Source of the DNA: Nitrospirota bacterium
GTDB lineage: Bacteria; Nitrospirota_A; Leptospirillia; Leptospirillales; Leptospirillaceae
DNA: 6,649 nucleotides
Direction of reading: 5' to 3'
Assembly: GCA_021838765.1 (NCBI GenBank)
Contig: JAKCCY010000146.1
Span: 1-6,649, forward strand
Made by a program: the position numbers and the translations under genes. The notes below the pieces were generated by a model that saw only the letters and a program-made list of their open reading frames with translations, was not told the origin of the DNA and ran no database searches. The stretch's first letter is position 1; each line of letters starts with the position of its first letter. Shown piece by piece: positions 1 through 5,151 of the stretch.

Positions 1-80
1 TTTTTTCCGGAAAGGAAGTTCAGCACCATCGAAAAAATAGGTAGGAGCAACAGGATGGTCAGGAGTAAAGGGTCTTTCAT
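1..80 (-). CDS. Start of a second hydrophobic membrane protein (NuoM-like?), truncated by window edge
   Basis: Only the first 26 codons are inside the window: an ATG at 80-78 followed by MKDPLLLTILLLLPIFSMVL and then NFLSGK. This is a short N-terminus leading into one strongly hydrophobic helix, as at the start of NuoM/NuoN/MrpD-type antiporter-like subunits. Its ATG shares one base with the TGA of the upstream 573-aa gene (TGATG), and a GGGA lies about 6 nt before it, so the two are almost certainly co-transcribed and translationally coupled. A soluble DabA protein would not be expected to begin this way, which favours another membrane subunit. The family call is inference from one helix and the neighbour; the existence of the gene is well supported. 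Confidence 0.6.
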   Translation of the reverse strand, partial: MKDPLLLTILLLLPIFSMVLNFLSGK

Positions 81-1801
81 CAAAGTTCCCGATCCCTGAC
101 GGAGAGGTCTCCGGGTTTGATCGTAAGCGACCTGATGGTACGGGCAATGGCCATAAGGGGCTCGGTGATGAGTCTACGGGCAAAGGTTGAGACGCCGAGA
201 TCCCTTCCCAGAAGACCGTGAATTTTGTTTAAAAGAGCCGGTGAGACAGCAGGGGAAGATTTTCCCTCCCGCATCAGAAGACCTCCGCCAAGGAAAAGAA
301 TATAGGCCATGGTTGTAAAGGTCGCCGGAACGAGGAACCTCAACCGGTTGTCCACCTCCTCGGGAGAGGGTTTTCCAACCACGACTTCCAGCATCTGGTC
401 AAAAAGATGGATGGATCCCCAATATAGTCCCACGAGGGTGATGAGGGCTCCGGCCATGATTCCCAAGGATTTTGGTGTGAGCAGGTGGCGGGATCTGGTC
501 AGGGAAAGAACTGTCTGGATGGCGGTTGCAACCCCAAACATGATCAGGATGAAGGCCCCGTTTTGAGGTAGGAACCCTCCGCCCCGTATCATGTGGTACC
601 AGAGCCAGCCAAGGGGAACAATGACAATCATCCCAAGAAGAAGGATACCGACTTTGTGATGTCGTCCGAAGAGTTTTCGGACGACGCCCTTTGGTTCGTG
701 TTCGTTGACCCGGATCTCGTGGATGATGCTTCCCGATCCTAGAAAAAGGGTCCCTTTAAAAATCCCGTGGGCGATCATGTGGAAAATGGCGGCAGGAAAA
801 ACACCAAGTCCGCATTCGGCGATCATGTATCCCATTTGCCCGATGGTGGAGTAGACCAGGGTATTTTTGACCCGGACCTGAATGAGCATCATGGCCGATC
901 CGGCGACCGCTGTGGTGGCTCCGACAAGAAACAGTCCATCAAGAACAATCGGCGTTGTATTGAAAAGCGGAGCGAGCCTGGTCAGCAAAAAACCTCCCGC
1001 ATTGACGATGCCGGCATGCATGAAGGCCGATACGGGAGTGGGTGCGTCGAGTGTTGTTAAAAGCCAGCCGTGAAATGGAAACTGGACGGATCTGATGCAG
1101 AGTCCACAGGAGATGAGCGTGCAGGCGAGGATGAGCTCTCCGGGGCTTCCCTGTAAGAGGCCCAGTTGGGGATCGAGTCTTCGGAAAAGGGTGTCGAGAT
1201 CGAAGGTTCCTGCCATCTTTCCGACAAGAAGAAATCCCGAGAGCAGAAGTCCCCCGCCAAGCTGGTTCATGGTCCAGGTGGAGATCACTCCCATTGCGGA
1301 GAGTGATCTGTGGCGATGGTGGATCAAGAGGAGAATCAAGGCGAGAAGGACCAGTTCCCAGGCAAGGTAGATCAACAAGAGGTGCCTTGCTGTCACGAGA
1401 AGAAGGAGGGATCCGGTGGCCAGGGAGAGGGCGGATAAAAACGCTCCGGCATAGGGTTCGGTCGACATGGTTCGACGCGAGAAGGTCAGAATGTTGAGAA
1501 ACACGAGGAGTATGAAAATGGACAGGATTCCGGAGAGAGGATCCCAGGAAATGGAGATTCCTGGGCCGGGTATCTCTGAAAATGGATCCGGAAAGAGGAC
1601 GAAATTCACGGGATGGCCATTCCACGGGGAAGCCGCGTCCATGATGACGGAGCCTAGAAGTGACAGGGCACCTAATGGAAAAAGAAGCCTGAAGGATATG
1701 TTCTCGTCTTTTTTGAGGAAAAAAACGACCGCTCCCCCCAGGAAAGGGACAAGAGGGATCAGGAGAAGAATGATCGGAAGGACTCCAAACGGATTGGTCA
1801 T
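80..1801 (-). CDS. Proton-conducting membrane protein, NuoL/DabB family (complex I antiporter-like subunit)
   Basis: This 573-aa protein has about 15 hydrophobic segments and belongs to the antiporter-like family of complex I NuoL, MrpA and DabB, which move protons across the inner membrane. Visible motifs are AWELVLL (Glu149, the TM5 glutamate), FPFHGWL and DAPTPVSAFMHAG (residues 241-264), VKNTLVYSTIGQMGY (Lys312) and FHMIAHGIFKGTLFLGSGS (His345, Lys349). NAGGFLLTRLAPLF and ECGLGVF resemble DabB, the membrane half of the DabAB inorganic-carbon uptake system, more than canonical NuoL. Arg237 stands where NuoL has the TM7 lysine, and I cannot find the GFxSKDE motif of NuoL TM12. The C-terminus after residue 510 is a short amphipathic tail without the long NuoL lateral helix and final anchor. 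ATG 1801 is the only start codon before an in-frame upstream stop; no clear Shine-Dalgarno precedes it. Its TGA overlaps the ATG of the next membrane gene. The family is secure; NuoL versus DabB is open. Confidence 0.85.
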   Translation of the reverse strand: MTNPFGVLPIILLLIPLVPFLGGAVVFFLKKDENISFRLLFPLGALSLLGSVIMDAASPWNGHPVNFVLFPDPFSEIPGPGISISWDPLSGILSIFILLVFLNILTFSRRTMSTEPYAGAFLSALSLATGSLLLLVTARHLLLIYLAWELVLLALILLLIHHRHRSLSAMGVISTWTMNQLGGGLLLSGFLLVGKMAGTFDLDTLFRRLDPQLGLLQGSPGELILACTLISCGLCIRSVQFPFHGWLLTTLDAPTPVSAFMHAGIVNAGGFLLTRLAPLFNTTPIVLDGLFLVGATTAVAGSAMMLIQVRVKNTLVYSTIGQMGYMIAECGLGVFPAAIFHMIAHGIFKGTLFLGSGSIIHEIRVNEHEPKGVVRKLFGRHHKVGILLLGMIVIVPLGWLWYHMIRGGGFLPQNGAFILIMFGVATAIQTVLSLTRSRHLLTPKSLGIMAGALITLVGLYWGSIHLFDQMLEVVVGKPSPEEVDNRLRFLVPATFTTMAYILFLGGGLLMREGKSSPAVSPALLNKIHGLLGRDLGVSTFARRLITEPLMAIARTIRSLTIKPGDLSVRDREL

Positions 1802-1836
1802 GATGCAGAAGAAGCGAAATTGATGGTCAAGGTCAT
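1798..1836 (-). other. Mini-ORF (12 codons) overlapping the NuoL/DabB-like start codon
   Basis: An ATG at 1836-1834 opens a 12-residue frame (MTLTINFASSAS) whose TGA overlaps the ATG of the 573-aa gene in the arrangement ATGA. The main gene has no recognisable Shine-Dalgarno, so coupled translation from this leader frame is one way its start could be reached. The mini-ORF's own ribosome-binding site is also weak, so this may be chance. Confidence 0.25.
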
Positions 1837-1913
1837 GGAAATATCCGTTTCTTCAAGAGGGCTCGTTCAGGAACCGGTAGTGAATCTGATTTTCTGGGAT
1901 GGAGCGATGGTCC

Positions 1914-1942
1914 ATTATCCCAGTGACCGGTGGGTCTGTCAA
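1914..1942 (-). promoter_or_regulatory. Sigma70-type promoter of the NuoL/DabB-like operon
   Basis: On the minus strand TTGACA (1942-1937) is followed after exactly 17 bp by GATAAT (1919-1914). That is a perfect -35 hexamer, ideal spacing and a 5-of-6 match to the -10 hexamer. Transcription would begin near 1907 and give an untranslated leader of about 105 nt before ATG 1801. The match is read from the sequence; activity is inferred. Confidence 0.6.
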
Positions 1943-2008
1943 AGCGGAAGCGTCTCCAATGTTCCATTTGTCTGAAGGAGGCCAGTGACAGTCATGAAAT
2001 CGGATTTT

Positions 2009-2024
2009 TTGATCCGTGGATCAA
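2009..2024. repeat. Palindrome TTGATCC-GT-GGATCAA, possible operator
   Basis: Two perfect 7-bp inverted arms are separated by 2 bp. The site lies about 67 bp upstream of the -35 hexamer at 1937-1942. The short centre makes it a poor RNA hairpin but a typical two-fold symmetric protein site. I do not recognise it as a known regulator's operator. Confidence 0.35.
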
Positions 2025-2297
2025 GGGAGATTTTCGCTCCGGCTCAGAATGGCTTAAACGGTTTATCAGAAGGCGTAAGACGGGAGTTTTTTTGTCATCA
2101 CTCACCGATAGGAGATCCATTGAGGGATCTTTACCTTGATGTGTTGGAATTCAAAATCTTATGGGTGGTATCGGCTGCAGTTTTTGTTTCAGGAGATTGA
2201 CTGGGTTATACCGCTATACTACGGTGCGAACAGGTCATAGAGAGATTGGGGGAAATCGTCGGAGTGCAAATCGGAAGGAATGGATGAGATGATCCCG

Positions 2298-2312
2298 ATT
2301 GGTTTAACCAAT
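2298..2312. repeat. Palindrome ATTGGTT-T-AACCAAT next to the terminator hairpin
   Basis: Two 7-bp inverted arms surround a single central base, 2 bp from the hairpin at 2315-2350. It could be a DNA-binding site, or a second small stem-loop (5 bp, 5-nt loop) extending the 3' end of the tandem-gene transcript. Function unknown. Confidence 0.35.
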
Positions 2313-2314
2313 GT

Positions 2315-2350
2315 CCGAAAGGCCAGATCTTCTAACGTCTGGCCTTTCGG
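2315..2350 (-). terminator. Perfect 13-bp stem hairpin after the tandem CO_dh-family genes
   Basis: CCGAAAGGCCAGA (2315-2327) and TCTGGCCTTTCGG (2338-2350) are exact inverted repeats around a 10-nt loop. The hairpin begins 8 nt after the stop codon of the second tandem gene (2361-2359). No T-run follows on either strand (ACATTGG on the minus strand), so it may act as a transcript-stabilising or processing structure, or as a terminator lacking a U-tract. The hairpin itself is certain; the termination role is inferred from position. Confidence 0.7.
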
Positions 2351-2358
2351 AGTGTTGA

Positions 2359-2940
2359 TCAAAACCCTTTTGAATTCGTTTTCAGCTTCTTGACGATTTC
2401 GGTCACTTTGTCAAGCTTTGTTGGAGACATGTCCCTGACGCTGAGGTTGGCATCTTCATGGCCTGCCTCTGCGCAGAATGCCATTGTGTAGCAGGCTGTT
2501 CCGCCGCGAATGATCTTGAGCGAAAGATTGGCATAATGGCAGTGCACACCGATAAACATGCAAACATCGATTTTGTTGTGCCATATGGTGAGGTTGGGGT
2601 GATTCGGGTTGATTTCTGCTTCTGGATCAATCTTCGGGTATTTCGGGCGATAGTCCGGCATCGGGATAATGTTGATTCCACCTGCGATGGAAAGACGCTC
2701 GACCGCCTCAGCAGTCTTGATGGCTTTTTCGTTCCATCCCCAGAGAACAAGGGGACCCGGGAAAATCGTTGGAACCTTTGCGCCGACAAACATTCTTGCA
2801 GCTTCTTCGACAGCCTGGTCCTCGTTGACGATTCTTCCTTCGATGTGGCCAAATCCTGGCTCGGGGAGTATGTTTCCGGCCAATGCCGCTGCCGGGGGCA
2901 GGAATCCTTCCGGACCCCTCATGACTTTGTAAGGATTCAC
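2359..2940 (-). CDS. CO dehydrogenase beta / acetyl-CoA synthase epsilon family protein, copy 2
   Basis: This 193-aa soluble protein resembles the CO_dh family (ACDS epsilon-like, DHS/NAD-binding-type fold). Visible features are GHIEG (31-35), KVPTIFPGPLVLWGWNE (55-71), GGINIIP, DYRPKYPKIDP, NPNHPNLTIWHNKID (111-125), GVHCH (131-135), LKIIRGGT and GHEDANLSVRD. In reverse-TCA bacteria, proteins annotated this way accompany five-subunit pyruvate or 2-oxoglutarate:ferredoxin oxidoreductases (PorE/ForE-like); I infer such an accessory role, and no por/for genes are in view. The longest frame opens at ATG 2991, but the real start is almost surely GTG 2940: AGGAG lies 5 nt upstream, and alignment with the copy at 3129-3710 then becomes gapless and equal in length. 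The two are about 68% identical (132/193 by hand count). Conserved Cys127, Cys134, Cys150, Cys156 and His133, His135, His161 could bind metal or be structural. It is probably co-transcribed with the upstream copy through an attenuator-like hairpin. Confidence 0.75.
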   Translation of the reverse strand: MNPYKVMRGPEGFLPPAAALAGNILPEPGFGHIEGRIVNEDQAVEEAARMFVGAKVPTIFPGPLVLWGWNEKAIKTAEAVERLSIAGGINIIPMPDYRPKYPKIDPEAEINPNHPNLTIWHNKIDVCMFIGVHCHYANLSLKIIRGGTACYTMAFCAEAGHEDANLSVRDMSPTKLDKVTEIVKKLKTNSKGF

Positions 2941-2945
2941 TTCCA

Positions 2946-2950
2946 CTCCT
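2946..2950 (-). promoter_or_regulatory. Shine-Dalgarno that fixes the GTG start at 2940
   Basis: On the minus strand AAAGGAG places AGGAG 5 nt before GTG 2940-2938. This supports the internal GTG over the further-upstream ATG at 2991, which lacks such a site. The paralogue has the same arrangement. Confidence 0.75.
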
Positions 2951-3060
2951 TTTGTGAAACGTTGATTGGATAGAAGAATATTGGCGGCCATAAACCGCTA
3001 CATATACAAATGGATCCGGAAAACTGATTTTTCTCCCGGCATCCCCTGCCTTATCGCCAT

Positions 3061-3093
3061 AAAAGGAGAAATCCCTCTAGGGAACTCCTCCTT
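3061..3093 (-). terminator. Attenuator-like hairpin between the tandem CO_dh-family genes
   Basis: Read on the minus strand, AGGAG-T-TCCCT-AG-AGGGA-TTT-CTCCT is followed by TTT and then ATGG. Two 5-bp helices are stacked with a small asymmetric internal loop and a short T-run, about 36 nt after the stop of the first gene and over 120 nt before the second start. This is the shape of a weak intrinsic terminator. It would reduce transcription of the second copy relative to the first, as no convincing promoter is visible in the gap. Confidence 0.45.
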
Positions 3094-3128
3094 ATGGACA
3101 ATATGGTTTTCCTGCCAAAAGGGTATTC

Positions 3129-3710
3129 TTAAAACCCTTTTGAGTTGGAACGCATTTTGATGAGAAAGTCTGTCAATAGCTCGAACGTTTCCGGGGAAGT
3201 ATCCCTTACCGACAGATTGGCATCCTCATGTCCGGAAAAAGAACAGAAGGCCATTGTGAAACAGTCTGTTCCGCCACGAATGATCTTGAGAGCCAGGTTG
3301 GCTTGGTGGCAATGGACGCCAACAAACAGGCACGCATCGATCTTGTTGTGCCATATGGTGAGGTTGGGATGGTTGGGATTGATTTCTGTTTCAGGATCAA
3401 TCTTTGGATATTTGGGGCGGTAGTCTGTCATGGGGATGATGTTGATGCCCCCTTCGACAGAAGCCCTTTTGATGACCTTGGCCATTTTTGCAGATTTTTC
3501 GTTCCACTTCCAAAGAACGAGCGGACCAGGGAAAAAGGTCGGAACCTTGGCTTTGGAAAGCCTTCTTGCAGCTTCTTCGATAGCCTGAATCTCTGGGACA
3601 AGGACACCTTCAATATGCCCTTCACCCGGGTCGGGGAGAGAAATCCCCATCATGGCTGCGGAGGGGGGAAGAAATGCTTCAGGACCAACTGCTACGCGAT
3701 ATTGGGACAC
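3129..3710 (-). CDS. CO dehydrogenase beta / acetyl-CoA synthase epsilon family protein, copy 1
   Basis: This 193-aa soluble protein is the promoter-proximal member of a tandem pair; it aligns without gaps to the copy at 2359-2940. Shared blocks are GPEAFLPP near the N-terminus, GHIEG, KVPTFFPGPLVLWKWNE, GGINIIPM, DYRPKYPKIDP, NPNHPNLTIWHNKID, GVHCHQANL, LKIIRGGT, GHEDANLSVRD and the terminal NSKGF. The pair differs mainly in residues 71-90 and in the last 25 residues before NSKGF. The start is GTG 3710, with AAGGAG 5 nt upstream. No signal peptide or membrane helix is visible, so it should be cytoplasmic. Known family context points to a subunit or accessory of ferredoxin-dependent 2-oxoacid oxidoreductases (PorE/ForE-like) or of CODH/ACS; with two copies, one might serve pyruvate and the other 2-oxoglutarate oxidoreductase. 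That split is inference. A strong promoter lies about 110-140 nt upstream. Confidence 0.75.
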   Translation of the reverse strand: MSQYRVAVGPEAFLPPSAAMMGISLPDPGEGHIEGVLVPEIQAIEEAARRLSKAKVPTFFPGPLVLWKWNEKSAKMAKVIKRASVEGGINIIPMTDYRPKYPKIDPETEINPNHPNLTIWHNKIDACLFVGVHCHQANLALKIIRGGTDCFTMAFCSFSGHEDANLSVRDTSPETFELLTDFLIKMRSNSKGF

Positions 3711-3715
3711 AGGAT

Positions 3716-3721
3716 CTCCTT
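3716..3721 (-). promoter_or_regulatory. Shine-Dalgarno AAGGAG for the GTG start at 3710
   Basis: AAGGAG on the minus strand lies 5 nt before GTG 3710-3708, confirming the non-ATG start and matching the layout of the downstream paralogue. Confidence 0.75.
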
Positions 3722-3819
3722 AACAGATAATAGTTCCCCGTACGATTGATTCCGGCGGCAATCATTCCATCGGAGACAACGGAAAATGGTGACGTTTTTT
3801 CAGATCTTTACGTCCTGTA

Positions 3820-3849
3820 ATTGTATTTGATCAAGCTTTATTTTGTCAA
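3820..3849 (-). promoter_or_regulatory. Strong sigma70-type promoter of the tandem CO_dh-family genes
   Basis: On the minus strand TTGACA (3849-3844) is followed after 18 bp by TACAAT (3825-3820): a perfect -35 hexamer and a 5-of-6 -10 hexamer, with an A/T-rich spacer. Transcription would start near 3813, leaving a leader of about 100 nt before GTG 3710. This is the best promoter match in the window, consistent with high expression of a central-metabolism protein. Confidence 0.7.
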
Positions 3850-4073
3850 ACTGGATGGACGGGGAGCGGCAGCCAAAGCTGTTGTTCTCCTCCGCATGCC
3901 CCGGGAAGGCTCGTCGATTCATTTTGATTTCCCAACTGGACGATTTTTCATGTTCGGGTCGGGGGAAATGAATGCGGATCAGTACCGGTCCACCACTATG
4001 ACATGCTTTTTCCGATCTGGTCAATCATGGCAGGTTCGCGGATGTCGGTTTTGTAAGGGAGGAGTTTGAACGT

Positions 4074-4103
4074 TTGGGGGGATCATGAAGTGAATGTTAT
4101 GAT
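4074..4103 (+). promoter_or_regulatory. Candidate promoter of the aldolase gene
   Basis: TTGGGG (4074-4079), an 18-bp spacer and TATGAT (4098-4103). The -10 hexamer is good (5 of 6), the -35 hexamer weak (4 of 6). A start near 4110 gives about 66 nt of leader before ATG 4176. This spacing also argues against TTG 4122 as the translation start. Confidence 0.35.
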
Positions 4104-4164
4104 TTGAGCTGAGGGGCATGTTTGCCGAAGCTTTCCATGAAGTTGATGATTCCTTTAACTGGTA

Positions 4165-4170
4165 GGGAGG
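4165..4170 (+). promoter_or_regulatory. Shine-Dalgarno GGGAGG that fixes the aldolase start
   Basis: GGGAGG lies 5 nt before ATG 4176 (8 nt before the adjacent ATG 4179). The frame remains open upstream to TTG 4122, but that region has no comparable site and encodes residues not expected in the family. Confidence 0.65.
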
Positions 4171-4175
4171 GCGTT

Positions 4176-5093
4176 ATGATGAAATTGTCAATTCCCCTGG
4201 ATGTGCCGAGAGGCGCGGCGAGAAGACGCTACGAAGAGAATTATCGTTTGATGACAAAAGAGACCGGACGGCTTTTCCTCATGGCCGGGGATCAAAAGGT
4301 TGAGCATCTGAATGATGATTTTGTCGGGGCTGCCGTGGCGGCTGATGATTCTTCTCCGGAGCATCTTTTTAAAATAGCCCAGAGCGCTCCTGTCGGTTGC
4401 TTTGCAGGCCAGATGGGTCTGATTGCGCGGTATGGGATGGATTATCGCGATATTCCTTATCTGATCAAGCTGAATTCAAAAACCCATCTTGTGAAGAAGG
4501 ACCAGAAGGATCCTGTCAGTCTCCAGTGGCAGGAAACATCCCAGGTTGAACAGTTTGTTCGCCATGCCGGAGTGCGCGTTGTGGCTCTCGGTTATACCCT
4601 TTATCCGGGAAGCGAGTATGAGCCAGCAATGTTGTCCGAGGCTTCAAGACTCATTTTTGAGGCACATCAGATGGGTCTGGTATTTGTCTTGTGGGTTTAT
4701 CCGAGAGGACGATCTGTTGGGAATGAGAACGATGCCCATTTGATTGCCGGAGGAGCTGGTGTCGGGGCCTGTCTGGGTGCAGATTTTATAAAGATTAATC
4801 CTCCTGTTGATCCGTCCGGCCAGATGGACGGGATGTTGCTCAGGGAAGCGGTGGCGGCGGCCGGCAGATCCCAGGTGGTTTGCGCCGGTGGCGCCGAGAC
4901 CACCGTTCCCAGCTTTTTAAAGCGTCTCTATGATCAGATTCATCTTGGTGGCACATCCGGTTGTGCCACCGGAAGAAATGTTCATCAACGTTCTTTTGAG
5001 GAAGCTATCCGTTTTTGTCGCGCGATTCACGCCATTGCCGTACTGGACCAATCCGTAGAGGAGGCTTTGGCTCTATACAATAAAGGCAGTTAG
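4176..5093 (+). CDS. fbaB: Class I fructose-bisphosphate aldolase, archaeal/FbaB (DhnA) type
   Basis: This 305-aa cytoplasmic TIM-barrel enzyme should interconvert fructose 1,6-bisphosphate with dihydroxyacetone phosphate and glyceraldehyde 3-phosphate through a lysine Schiff base, without a metal. Family blocks are MAGDQKVEH (residues 36-44), IPYLIKLN (93-100), the segment ending GYTLYPGSEYE (139-149), GLVFVLWVYPRG (167-178), GADFIKINPP (201-210; Lys206 matches the Schiff-base lysine of GADIVK in E. coli FbaB), VVCAGGAET (234-242) and the phosphate-binding HLGGTSGCATGRN (256-268). The segment from LIKLN to WVYPRG follows FbaB closely. E. coli FbaB is about 350 aa, so this is nearer archaeal length. 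In an autotroph it would serve mainly gluconeogenesis from newly fixed carbon. It is a single-gene unit, divergent from the CO_dh-family pair and convergent with the patatin gene. A related DhnA-family aldolase, such as the ADH synthase of alternative aromatic biosynthesis, is possible but less likely. Confidence 0.8.
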   Translation: MMKLSIPLDVPRGAARRRYEENYRLMTKETGRLFLMAGDQKVEHLNDDFVGAAVAADDSSPEHLFKIAQSAPVGCFAGQMGLIARYGMDYRDIPYLIKLNSKTHLVKKDQKDPVSLQWQETSQVEQFVRHAGVRVVALGYTLYPGSEYEPAMLSEASRLIFEAHQMGLVFVLWVYPRGRSVGNENDAHLIAGGAGVGACLGADFIKINPPVDPSGQMDGMLLREAVAAAGRSQVVCAGGAETTVPSFLKRLYDQIHLGGTSGCATGRNVHQRSFEEAIRFCRAIHAIAVLDQSVEEALALYNKGS

Positions 5094-5095
5094 AC

Positions 5096-5135
5096 AAAAA
5101 TCGGTCAGATGAAATGGAGGATAATGATTGGCCGA
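5096..5135. terminator. Weak hairpin between convergent aldolase and patatin genes
   Basis: TCGGTCA (5101-5107) can pair with TGGCCGA (5129-5135) across a 21-nt loop, with one G-U pair in the plus-strand RNA and one A/C mismatch in the minus-strand RNA. On the minus strand the stem is followed directly by TTTTTG, as for a terminator of the patatin gene; on the plus strand a TTTT appears about 8 nt later. The large loop and imperfect stem make this a tentative call. Confidence 0.25.
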
Positions 5136-5151
5136 ATGGTCTGTTTTCCGG

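Larger units (their letters stand above)
1802..2314. other. Long intergenic region upstream of the NuoL/DabB-like operon
   Basis: This stretch of about 510 bp has no convincing gene. It holds the minus-strand promoter at 1914-1942, a mini-ORF touching the downstream start codon, and three palindromes: TTGATCC-GT-GGATCAA (2009-2024), AGATCC-6-GGATCT (2113-2130) and ATTGGTT-T-AACCAAT (2298-2312). A plus-strand frame from GTG 1985 to 2200 (71 aa) has AAGGAGG only 3 nt before its GTG, but no family resemblance, no clear promoter and a different codon flavour, so it is not called. A 42-aa minus-strand frame (2120-1992) lacks a usable ribosome-binding site. No tRNA-like cloverleaf was seen. Confidence 0.6.
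3711..4175. other. Divergent intergenic region between the CO_dh-family pair and the aldolase
   Basis: About 465 bp holds the outward promoters of both transcription units: a strong minus-strand promoter at 3820-3849 and a weaker plus-strand candidate at 4074-4103. The minus-strand leader (about 3813 to 3711) contains a small stem, TGATT-8-AATCA, in its second half. Possible frames at 3821-4069 (plus) and 3800-4024 (minus) overlap each other and the promoter, have no ribosome-binding site and resemble nothing, so they are not called as genes. No riboswitch was recognised. Confidence 0.6.

Noticed and set aside
939..1625. 228-aa minus-strand frame inside the NuoL/DabB-like gene
   Set aside because: It is an out-of-frame shadow rich in Arg, Pro and Ser, while the overlapping frame has clear transmembrane helices and family motifs.
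1992..2120. 42-aa minus-strand frame (MDLLSVSDD...) upstream of the NuoL/DabB-like promoter
   Set aside because: The nearest AAGG is about 13 nt from the ATG, with no promoter or similarity to anything; short enough to be chance.
1985..2200. 71-aa plus-strand frame with AAGGAGG upstream of its GTG
   Set aside because: The Shine-Dalgarno is only 3 nt from the GTG and 12 nt from the next ATG. There is no recognisable family, no promoter, and codon choice unlike neighbouring genes. Kept only as a possibility within the intergenic entry.
2573..2598. 26-nt exact repeat shared with 3343-3368
   Set aside because: It is part of the coding sequence for the conserved NLTIWHNKI block of the tandem paralogues, explained by protein constraint and not a separate repeat element.
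2458..2973. 171-aa plus-strand frame opposite the second CO_dh-like gene, echoed at 3228-3749 opposite the first
   Set aside because: The two antisense frames resemble each other only because the sense genes are paralogues; the sense frames have ribosome-binding sites and family motifs.
3927..3969. Long-loop inverted repeat ATTTCCC/GGGAAAT upstream of the aldolase
   Set aside because: The 29-nt loop and short arms are within chance expectation; competing pairings of similar strength exist.
3821..4069. 82-aa plus-strand frame and overlapping 74-aa minus-strand frame (3800-4024)
   Set aside because: Both lie across the strong promoter at 3820-3849, lack ribosome-binding sites and look compositionally random.
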